From Alopecurus myosuroides (Eukaryota > Streptophyta > Magnoliopsida > Poales > Poaceae), in the NCBI GenBank assembly GCA_028641055.1, contig CM054061.1:33909877-33973876 (forward strand): a DNA stretch of 64,000 nucleotides, given 5' to 3'. The stretch's first letter is position 1, and each line of letters begins with the position of its first letter. The notes under the pieces were generated by a model. That model was not told where the DNA came from and ran no database searches. It saw only the letters and a list, made by a program, of their open reading frames with translations. Positions 55,768 to 64,000 of this stretch are shown here, piece after piece. A program made the position numbers and the translations under genes.

Positions 55768-58700
55768 ATGGTGGTGAGTGAATAGTATAGGCAAAGCATC
55801 TAGTCCCAATTTCCTGTGCCTGTATGTAGATCTGAGCTCTGTTTTGCTTGTTCAAACCGATAGAAGGTGAGAGGTGGCGGCGCGGTGAGAGGAGCCCGTG
55901 GTCAGGTCGAGAAGGAGCTGCCAGATTCAGCTTCGAACAGGTAATGCGGCCCCTCCCGCCCTTTTGTTCATGCGATCCTTGCTCTGTCTGACACTGCCAC
56001 ATATAATAGAGGGGATGCTGCTGAAACCTTCGAATTTGTAATCAATTTCTTTCCATCGACGGCAAAATTAGTTGATGGTAGCATTCAGAGTATCCAGAGA
56101 GACACAACTGTGAAATGGGAGGTTGATTGTGCAGAGATTGATCCCAATGAGCTACGTGAGATGGAAGAGAATGCAGTTAGGAAATTAGTGGAAAAAATTG
56201 GGGAAACAGTGATTTGGGGTCCAGATCAAGAGGTTTCAGTATTGCGGTACGATGATTTCAAAGAATTGTATGTCAGAATTGAAGATGGTGAAGATATTGT
56301 TGATGAAATCGATAGGCAAGAGGGCTGGGCAAACCTCAGGGCTGAATTTTTTGCTGAGCTCGTTGATCTGAATGTTGACTCGAAGGTGGGTTATGTGCCG
56401 TCACAGTTGGCTATGCAGGATGCAGATGCTGATTGGGCTTCACAGAGGCATATCGTTCCCATTTTTACTGATCTAACAGTAATAAACGATGGGGCTAATG
56501 TAGATGCAGAAGAGGGAAATGTTGCTGTTGTTGATTGGAATGCAGTTGAGTTGGAGGAGCCTACTGATTTGGTCATTGCACCAATTGCTGACACTGAGAT
56601 GGCCAAACTATTTGGCATTCCAGTCGATGACAGAGATGAGGAGGAGAGGGATGAAGCTAATACAAGTGATAACGATGACAGAGAGTTGAGTGATGTAGAT
56701 GAACAGTTGATGGAAGATGCTGCAGATGATGTAGATGATGCAAATGATGAAGAGCTGGTGCATGTGTATGACAAGGAGAACCCTGTCATTCAAGTGGGAA
56801 AGTTGTGGCCAAACATGGAAGAGTTCAGGTTGTCTTTCAAGACTTATGCAGTCAGACATCAGTTTGATGCCAAGACAGTTTGGACTGATCGAAAGAAGTT
56901 TTATGCTAAGTGCAGAGGTTTTGATGGTAGTGGTAAGAAGGCTTGCAAGTGGTACATATCTGCTAGACTGCAGCCTGATGGAAGTACTGTTAGAGTTAAC
57001 CAAATCCCTTATAAGCATACTTGTCTGACAAGTTCACAGAAAAAATCAAGCATGACATCACAGATTTGGGTTGCAGAAAAGATAACTCCAATTTTGGCCA
57101 GAACACCCAACACTACTGCCAAAAGACTCCAAGTAGACTTGGAAAAGTTATACCCCATTAAACTGGCTTATACCACAGTGTGGAAGGCTAAACAAAGAGC
57201 AATGAAGCATTTGTATGGTGATTGGGCAAACACATTTAGGCTGCTTTACAATTTCAAAGCAGAGGTGGAGAAAAGGTCACCTGGCAGTGTTGTCGAGATA
57301 GATACCGAGGTATCAGAGGATGGCAAGGTTTATTTCTCCAAATTCTTTATGGCTTTAAAGCCTTGTATCGATGGCTTCAAAGCAGGATGTCGTCCATATT
57401 TGAGCATAGACTCATCATTTTTGACAGGCAAGTGGAATGGTCAGTTAGCAGCATGTAATGCTCTAGATGGACATAACTGGATGTTTCCAGTTGCTGTTGG
57501 CTTGTTTCAGTCAGAGACAGAAGCTTCATGGACATGGTTCATGATGCAGTTGAAAAGATGCTTAGGGCCAGTGTCACCTTTGGCAGTACACACAGATGCA
57601 TGCAAAGGTTTGGAAAATGCAGTTAAAAATGTGTTCCCACATGCTGAGCAAAGGGAGTGCTTCGGCCATTTGTGGATGAATTTGATTAAAAAATTTAGAG
57701 GAGATGAATTTGGGAGGATGTGGCCAGCAGCAAGATCTTACACTAAACAGACACATTCATATCATCTTAATAAGGTTATGGCAACATGTGAGGAGTTTGG
57801 TACATGGTTGAACACCTACCATTCTTTATTATGGTACAGGTCTGGATTCAACACTGCCATCAAGTGTGATCATATCAACAACAATTTGGCAGAAAGTTTC
57901 AACAACAAGGTGAAGCAACTAAAAGATTTGCCTGTGCATGACATGGTTGATCAAATCAGGATCATGCTCATGCGGCTGTGGGAATTGAGAAAAAAAGATT
58001 GGTGATTGTTTGCAAGGTGATAAACTTCCAGCAGTGGTGCAACAGGTGGTCAACAGAAGCAGAGGTCTTACACATTTGTCTGTTGAAAAATCATCGCTGT
58101 GGGGTGCTGAAGTTAGAGATAACAAGACTGGAAGAAGGCATGTTGTTAACACAGAATTGCATGATTGCAGTTGCCTAGAGTGGCAGGCCACTGGTAAACC
58201 ATGTGATCATGCAATTCTTTTCTTATCTGGCCAGCCGAAGATAAATATGCATCCATATCTGCATGACTATTATTCAGTAGCAAAATTCAAAGCTGCATAT
58301 GCAACTCCAATTCCACCTCTTACAGATCAGAAGCAGTGGCCAGAAGTGCCTCTTGAATTTTCCATGTGTCCTCCTCTAGTAAAAAGAAAGGCAGGCAGAC
58401 CTAAACAGAGTAGATTCAAAGCATGGTTCGAAAAAGGTGGGAGTAGTAAGAAGGGCAAAAAGGACAAGAAAGATGAAAAGCCAAAAAGGGCTCAAAAGGG
58501 TAACAAAAACAGATGCAAGAGGTGCCAAACACTGGGGCACAGAGAGGGATCTAGGCTATGCATTTTCTCTCCTCCTAAACCCAGAAAGTATGTGCTTGTT
58601 TATTTGTGTTTGTTCATATTTTAGTTTTTTTTCAATTATAAAAATGTGGCATTCTTTGTTTTCAGGAGGAAGTTTCCAAGTCAGCCTATTGTTGTTGAAC

Positions 58701-59164
58701 AGTGTTGGCCAACAAAAAGAGCAAGAGTCAGTGGCAGCAGAAGGAAATCAAGTAAGTGGCTAGAACAGTTTGGTGCTCAAACTGAATTTGAAACTGCTGG
58801 TGTCACTGGAACTGAAGAAATGGCAGTCGAGAATGTCGAAACTGCTGTTTCTGAAACTGTTGTCACTGTCGAAACTGAAGCTGAAGCTGCTGTCGAAACT
58901 GAACCACAAACTGAAGCTGAAGCTGCTGTTGTCACTATCGAAACTGAAGCTGAAGCTGCTGTTGTCACTGTCGAAACTGAAGCTGAAGCTGCTGTTGTCA
59001 CTGAATCTGCTATCCCCGAGTTTCATGAGGTGGTATCATCGTGGTCCCCGAGTCCAGTGAAAAGAACCAAGATGATGAGTGAACTTGTGGGGCCGTGCGT
59101 AGTAGAACCAAAAAATCGAAATGGTAAGGCGAAGAAGGGTACACGTCGTGGTCGGAAGAGATAG
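55768..59164 (+). pseudogene. MULE-B MURA-type transposase, one 1-base frameshift
   Basis: A two-codon first exon (55768-55773) is followed by exon 55864-55948, a long exon from 56010 to 58587, and a last exon 58666-59164; donors and acceptors fit GT-AG and join in frame. An acidic segment lies at about 56640-56760. The MuDR DNA-binding domain spans about 56790-57040. The MULE transposase core spans about 57370-57680, with catalytic Asp candidates at 57409-57411 (LSIDSSF) and 57595-57597 (HTDACKG) and a following C-F-G-H region. A SWIM zinc finger (CSCLEW...PCDHA) lies at about 58166-58212 and a CCHC-type knuckle (CKRCQTLGH) near 58513-58560. The tail holds four to five ETEAEAAVVTV repeats and ends basic. 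The frame breaks at an A7 run near 57990-57996; removing one base would restore it. All else is open. Confidence 0.88.
58830..59010 (+). repeat. Tandem repeats in the transposase tail
   Basis: Units of about 33-36 bases (GTCGAAACTGAAGCTGAAGC then TGCTGTTGTCACT) repeat four to five times and encode ETEAEAAVVTV. Confidence 0.85.
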
Positions 59165-61246
59165 AACTGTTGATCATTTGAAATTTATGGCATGTAATAA
59201 CATTTGTTGGGCACCGGGAACTTATTTGGCATGTAATAATATTTGATGACAAATTCAAATTTAGGTTCAAATTCAAATTTAGGTTCAAATTCAAATTTCG
59301 ACTCAAGTTGAACTTATTTGGCATGTAATAATATTTTGATGTTTCAATGCTACCTCAACTCAAATGTGATTTGTATCTGATCATTCTGAGCTCTTTTGTT
59401 AAGTTAGACTCGTAGTCATGAAAAATGTGTTTCAAACGGCCTCATAAGGTAGGGTAAACGCCCCCTTTCTAAGAGGGTTGTTTTTTGCATCTTCTCTAAA
59501 TCATCCAAATAAAATTCCCACACCTCTCTCGTACCTATATAGTGTAAATATGAAGTCTCATTATTTTTTGAATTAATTTTGTATTTTATTCTTTTATTTT
59601 TTCCGAAATCATTATTTAATTAAAAAACACATATTTTGAATCTTATTTATATTTATTTTTGGTTCCTACACGACATAATAATACTATGTGCTCAAGTTCC
59701 CTTGAAATCCATAATAAAACATATACATATTTACTTATGATCTAAAACACACAACATTTGCTCTTTGAAATCCATAGTACATGTACAAGAATCTCATATT
59801 CTCAAAGGCATTTTCATGTAATTGTACATAAACCATGTTTATAATTTTTTTTGGTTTCTATACAACATCATACGACTATGGGCGAAAGCATTTCTTTTTT
59901 TGATTTTTTTTGAATTAGTTATGATCTAGAACACACCAACTTCGATCTTCGAATTCCATACTACTCTGTACAAGTTTCCCATATTCTTGAAGACATTTTC
60001 ATGCAATTCTATATGAACCATGGTTATATTTTTTTTTGGTTTGTATGCAACATAATAAGACTATGGGCCAAAAGCATTTCTTTTTTTGATTTTTTTTAAA
60101 TTATTTGTGCTCATTTTAAAAAAAGTCAACGTTTTCACAAAAACGTTGACCGACTCAAAATCAAAGTTTTTAATTTTTTTTGATTTGTATGCAACATAAT
60201 AAGACTAAGGGCCAAAAGCATTTCTTGTTTTGAATTTTTTTGAATTACTTATGTTCAACCCTAGCTCATTTTGTCAATATCGTCAACGTGTGATTTTTGG
60301 TTTTAACATTTGGATGTAACAATTTCGCCATTTTTTATAGCAACCTAGTTGCATAAGTAGACCATGTGCGCTGGCTGTACATAGTTTTGATTTTTTTTGA
60401 ATTAGTTATGCTCAACCCTAGCTCATTCCATCAATAGCATGAATTGTATGAATATTTTTCATTGCATCGTGGATCTAACAAGAATACAATTTTTTATAGC
60501 AACATAGTTACATAAATAGACAGTGAGCGAAAGCCGTTTATTTTTTTGATTTTTTTTAAATTAGTTATGTCAAACCCTAGCTCACTGAAACCCTAAACCC
60601 CGGAAACCCCATAACCCCGGAAACCCCAAAACCCCGGAAACCCCAGCTAAACCCTAGCTCACTGACGCCACCGTGTGCACGTGACGCACGCCCCCGATCC
60701 GCGTGTGCGCTTGTTCTAGATGCTGATTGGCTCGTTGTGCATGGATGGATTCGTGCGCGCTGAGTGGCTGGGGAGCTGGGGTTCGTCTATTCGATCTAGA
60801 CCGTTCAAAAATATCCGGCGCCTGACGTTGGTTCGGTGCATGGAACTGGCGTACGAACGTCTGCCCTAGTGTGTTTGTACGTTGCGTGTGTGATCGGGGC
60901 CGAGCCCAGCACCCGCCCGCCCGTTGCATGCATGCATGCACGCGTCGTATCTAAGCCATTAACAGACTGAACGCGGTGATCCACGCAGTCTGACTAGCGT
61001 GCTCCAGTGATCGCCGAGACGCACCTCTTGACCCAGTAGGGAAACGCGGGCACGCGAACGAAGGGACGCAGCCATTAATGTCTTTACAAGTAAAACAATT
61101 AAAACAAGAAAAGATCGGGTGAACGTCGCGCCGCATTTGCAGCGACGCAGCCCTCCACGCCTAGTTTTCACAAGATACGCATCAATGCATATGCAGAGGC
61201 AGGATTTGGCGCTCAGTCCTATACCTAGGCCTGTTCTACCACCGCA
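59165..61246. other. MULE-B noncoding interior with degenerate ~150-bp tandem repeats
   Basis: No gene is seen. From about 59650 to 60590, five or six imperfect units share GGTTTGTATGCAACATAATA, AGACTATGGGCCAAAAGCAT and a T-rich end with TTAGTTATG. 59240-59310 has small TTCAAATTTAGG repeats. 60585-60655 has AACCCTAAACCCCGG/AAACCCC repeats, an impure telomere-like run. 60660-61240 is mixed-sequence DNA with a GCATGCATGCATGCA run at 60925-60940. Confidence 0.6.
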
Positions 61247-61338
61247 TTGACCATGCATCGACTGTACTTTCCACACTGCATCCTACGTTTCACACAGTTT
61301 GCTTCATCTACCCCAATAAACTCACGTCTCATCGTGAC

Positions 61339-61346
61339 TTTAAATA
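61339..61346 (+). promoter_or_regulatory. TATA-like box of the 61404 gene
   Basis: TTTAAATA lies 58-65 bases upstream of the start codon at 61404, followed by a pyrimidine-rich leader (TCTCCTCCACCATCTTCTCA). Confidence 0.5.
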
Positions 61347-61403
61347 GCCCGTTTCTCCTCCACCATCTTCTCATCACTCTCCAGCCTTTCTCCCCTCAAC
61401 ACC

Positions 61404-61832
61404 ATGTCTTCCTACTCTCTCCCCTCAAGCCCCGAGTCCGTCTCCGACGAGGACAACCACCCCAAGGCTCGGCCTTGGTACGAGCCCGAGTGGACGCCGG
61501 AGGAGACGGGCCTCGTGCCCGTCGAATCTCCCAAAAGGGAGAGATCGCCGTCGACCGACGTCCCCGACAGCGACGAGCCCGCCGCCGACGCCAACAACCT
61601 CTCCCCCAAGACGAAGAAGCGCCTCCTCAAGAAAGAGGAGCGGCTGGAGAAGAAGGAGATCGAGAAGGAGGAGAAGAAGGAGGAGGAGAGGGAGGATAAG
61701 GCTCTCCGGGCCCGCATCAAGAGGGCCCGTGAGAACGACATGGATAGGGGGCGGCAGGCGAACCACCGCGCCCGGATCGACGACGAGATCAAGATCAGGG
61801 CGGCGGAGTGGAAGGGGCAGTGGAAGAAGTAG
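61404..61832 (+). CDS. Intact 142-aa charged coiled-coil protein carried by MULE-B
   Basis: A single open exon with a good leader: TATA-like box 60 bases upstream and an AACACCATG start context. Residues about 1-70 are acidic and Ser/Pro-rich (SSPESVSDED, PWYEPEWTPEETG). About 70-105 is an almost uninterrupted Lys/Glu helix (KKRLLKKEERLEKKEIEKEE) likely to form a coiled coil. About 105-142 is Arg-rich (RARIKRARENDMDRGRQ). I do not recognise the family. It lies between the transposase and the GRF gene, on the transposase strand. It could be an accessory protein of the element or a captured host fragment; the intact frame favours recent function or recent capture. Confidence 0.6.
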   Translation: MSSYSLPSSPESVSDEDNHPKARPWYEPEWTPEETGLVPVESPKRERSPSTDVPDSDEPAADANNLSPKTKKRLLKKEERLEKKEIEKEEKKEEEREDKALRARIKRARENDMDRGRQANHRARIDDEIKIRAAEWKGQWKK

Positions 61833-62679
61833 GCCAACCGCCGGCGGTTGGCCGGATGGCCGGAAGGGCGCCCCCCCGCATGCATGCAACTCTTTTTTCT
61901 TTTTTCTTTTCTTTTTATCTATGTTTAGTTGGGCCCGTGCCCGTGTCGTTCACTAGTATATGTAACCGTGCTACTACTAATATATGTCGTTTACTAGTAT
62001 ATGTCGTTTGCGTCTCCCTCGTTTTACTTATGATCAGAGTGTGTTACTTCGAGCGTCCGTTAATTCATAAAACGAATGCATGCAACTCGTAACAAATATA
62101 TTCGGTGAACAATGCATGCAACTCTTAACAAAATATTTATGAAGTAAATAATACAAAATGAAAACGAATCCAATTATTTGGGCCTACAAAAATGAAAATG
62201 AACCCAAGACATGCAAAACAAGTAAAACAATTGTTTTTACAAAATATTTCGGTGAACAATGCATGCAACTCTTAACAAAATATTTATGAAGTAAATACTA
62301 CAAAAATGAAAACGAATCCAATTATTTGGGCCTACAAAAATGAAAACGAACCCAAGACATGCAAAACAAGTAAAACAATTGTTTTTACAAATTAAAATAA
62401 GTCAAATCTAGGCAGGTGGGTTTGTTTTCTCTTTGGGCCTAATTGTTGGCCCAACTACACTCTTTCGGCCTTTCTTCAACTACTCTTACGGCATGAGAAC
62501 GAATCAGTTTTTTTCTACTGAAACTGAACTTTGGTGACTGCACTGAAACTGAACTTCAACTGAACATCGAAGGGCATATTCAAATTTAACATCAGACACT
62601 TCACTGAAACTAGCACGGCGCACAGATTGCTACCTCTGCATAGCTAACTCAAGTAAAATCTAGATTAATCTAGTCCATT
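61833..62679. other. MULE-B noncoding stretch with a 147-bp tandem duplication
   Basis: 61833-62095 is the 3' flank of the charged-protein gene, with T-rich sequence and repeated TATATGTCGTTTACTAGT-like units. 62103-62249 and 62250-62395 are tandem copies starting CGGTGAACAATGCATGCAAC with a few differences. 62520-62625 has ACTGAAACTGAACTTC repeats. No gene is seen. Confidence 0.65.
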
Positions 62680-63296
62680 CTAACGACGGATGAACAAGAG
62701 GTAAACAAAAAACAGAGCAATGATACAAGAATAGAATGCTCCTGACATGAGATTCGCTTGCTTCTGCAAATCCACCATTTGCTTTAAAAACTTCTTGATC
62801 TTCTTCAATTCCTCGTTTACTTCGGCCTCCACGGGCAGTCCAGCAATAGGGCGCGTGATCCTCGCCGTCGGCCCTCCTCTGCCCGAGCTGACATCGGGAG
62901 CAAACCCACCTAGATTTGGATCTTCAATGTGGCCCTCAAATTCAAGCCTAGCAACGTACTGATCGATCCACTCAAAGTGCGAACATTTCTTCAGCATCTG
63001 TAACAGTAGACATGAATCTAGATCCCAAAACCGAGGAGAAAAAAACGCGAATTGGAATGCCAAATACTCCTATCATCTCTCTCCTCCTCATCTCAGTTTT
63101 AAGATCTTACCTTGCCATCCCGTCCCATCATGGGAATGCTCAAACAGGACACAAAATGGCGCCCCAGATTCCCATTCTCGTCAGTTTTACTGACCCTCCG
63201 CTTTAGAGCCTCTGGCCGTGGGCATTCCGGGCACCTTGTCATCGGAACTGCACCGTACTCTGGCCATCTTGACTGCGTGGCGGAGGAGCTGGACAT
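62680..63296 (-). CDS. GRF-type zinc-finger protein with C-terminal membrane segment, in MULE-B
   Basis: Two exons, 63111-63296 and 62680-62997 (donor GTAAGA, acceptor TGTTACAG), join in frame to give 167 residues without lesion. The start at 63296 (MSSSSATQSRWPEYG) matches how plant GRF proteins begin. Residues about 20-75 hold CPECPRPEALKRR, NGNLGRHFVSC and KKCSHFEWID, a GRF-type zinc finger that binds nucleic acid in other proteins. About 115-140 is a Lys-rich helix (EELKKIKKFLKQMVDLQKQ). The last 20 residues (YSCIIALFFVYLLFI then RR) form a hydrophobic segment, so the protein may be tail-anchored. It runs toward the transposase gene. The role in transposition is unknown; similar GRF proteins are common in grasses, and some may be element-borne. 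Confidence 0.78.
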
Positions 63297-63562
63297 CCCG
63301 TGCGCCGTCGCCGGAGACGAGGAAGAATGGGGAAAGGGGAAGAAATGGCACAGACACCAGCTCGGGCACGGGCGCAGCCCTGTTTTAGATTCACTGTGGT
63401 GGGTCCCGCGCTGCTGAGGTGGATAAGTTGTGGGGCACATGCGCATCTCTGTTTTAGAATCCGCGAGGTGGGTCCCACGCTGCTGAGGTGGATAAGTTGT
63501 GGGTCCAAGCGTCGCATAACCCTAACAGCTAACCGATCAGCTCCGCTTAAGAACCATGTTGG

Positions 63563-63670
63563 CCGTGAGCTATTTTCTTCCTCCAATCCGTCGCACGTAG
63601 GCTATTTCCTCGAAAAACGTCGCATTCCTTCCAATTCAACTGAAACCCGTCGCACAGGAGCTATTGGCCC
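63563..63670 (-). repeat. MULE-B right TIR (108 bp)
   Basis: Inverted copy of 55421-55528 with two mismatches; followed by the perfect 9-base duplication at 63671-63679. Confidence 0.95.
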
Positions 63671-63679
63671 TTAATAAAT

Positions 63680-63936
63680 ATATAAACTTCAATGCACAAT
63701 GTATTCATACATTTTATAGAAATAAATTAAACCTTAATTCTATTGAAAGTTGGCACTAAATTAATTAATATACTGACCTCATGTGCTAGGGAAAAGCATA
63801 ATCCTTCTAGTATTTAACGACATGAAATCTTCAGTCATGCATATATTCATAATTAATCTTCTCGAAGATATCATTTTCAATTGCTATTATGGTCACACTC
63901 CAATAAGTAATTCTTGTGTCAATGTAAGAAGCAATT
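63680..63936. other. AT-rich unassigned flank
   Basis: No gene is seen. This is the right flank of the MULE-B target site, continuous with 55049-55420 before insertion. Confidence 0.4.
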
Positions 63937-64000
63937 TTTTTTTTTTAGAAATGGAGGTTCTACCCCCAGCCTCTGCATCAAAATGATGCACACAGCTGGA
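63937..64000 (-). mobile_element. 3' end of a LINE-type retroposon (runs off the window)
   Basis: On the minus strand, TGCATCATTTTGATGCAGAG, a small hairpin, is followed by GCTGGGGGTAGAACCTCC and an A-run (T-run at about 63937-63948 on the plus strand). This matches the common 3' end of Triticeae LINEs. The body lies beyond the right edge. Confidence 0.55.

Larger units (their letters stand above)
55421..63670 (+). mobile_element. MULE-B, 8.25-kb Mutator-like element with three genes
   Basis: The terminal inverted repeats are 108 bp (55421-55528 and 63563-63670) and differ at only two positions by eye; both start GGGCCAATAGCTCCTGTGCG. The flanking 9-bp duplication TTAATAAAT is perfect (55412-55420, 63671-63679). 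The interior encodes a MURA-type transposase, a charged coiled-coil protein and a GRF zinc-finger protein on the minus strand. Near-identical TIRs and a perfect duplication indicate a recent insertion. Confidence 0.95.

Noticed and set aside
60585..60655. Telomere or subtelomere signal (CCCTAAACCCC repeats)
   Set aside because: Only a short impure run inside a Mutator-like element; not a telomere.

Overview
The window is intergenic DNA from a grass, most likely a Triticeae cereal (wheat, barley, rye or Aegilops type). The evidence is structural: CACTA elements with CACTA-type ends and 3-bp target duplications, a Tat-lineage gypsy element with an antisense ORF, a chromovirus-derived LTR element with 4.8-kb LTRs, LINEs, long-TIR Mutator elements, Harbinger elements with TAA duplications, and plant intron borders. 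I found no clear single-copy host gene, rRNA, tRNA or CRISPR array. Nearly every coding segment belongs to, or is carried by, a mobile element.

Left third (1-18009). A Tat/Grande-like gypsy element (1-1536 and 14389-16424, with a 493-bp LTR at its right end) carries an antisense gene on the minus strand. That gene is split by a 12.85-kb CACTA element (CACTA-1, 1537-14388, ATG duplication). CACTA-1 encodes a TNP2-type transposase with two frameshifts and an intact three-exon second gene of 1098 codons with an Ulp1-like C-terminus that lacks catalytic residues. To the right lies the remains of a LINE on the minus strand (LINE-A). A 982-bp CACTA deletion derivative (CACTA-3, 16913-17894) and a much larger CACTA (CACTA-2, 18010-42690) interrupt it; LINE-A resumes at 42691-43490.

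Middle (18010-42690). CACTA-2 holds a minus-strand Ulp1-type gene whose catalytic His, Asp and Cys are visible but which carries nonsense and frameshift lesions, and an intact 180-codon plus-strand gene of unrecognised function (24465-25007). A 16.6-kb three-LTR, two-interior tandem retroelement (25352-41906) sits inside it. The three LTRs differ by only a few bases, so the array is very young.

Right third (43491-64000). A 2.7-kb long-TIR Mutator-like element (43679-46421) contains a truncated Harbinger element. Next come a 5'-truncated LINE (LINE-B), a complete 1.83-kb Harbinger element (51263-53093), a poly-A-tailed retroposon-like stretch, and an 8.25-kb Mutator-like element (55421-63670) with near-perfect 108-bp TIRs and a 9-bp duplication. 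That last element encodes a MURA-type transposase with one apparent 1-bp frameshift, a small charged coiled-coil protein, and a GRF zinc-finger protein with a C-terminal membrane segment.

The most notable observation is that one unrecognised protein family, with a WxLSAGGVxVPPLP core and a later GRRxWW...R-T-L-x-x-V-hxx-I-x-A-G segment (h = L or M), is carried by three separate elements here: CACTA-2, the Harbinger copy inside the Mutator-like element, and the solo Harbinger element. In CACTA-1 a shared leader motif precedes both genes, and in front of the second gene it extends into a 34-bp near-perfect hairpin resembling a small-RNA precursor.
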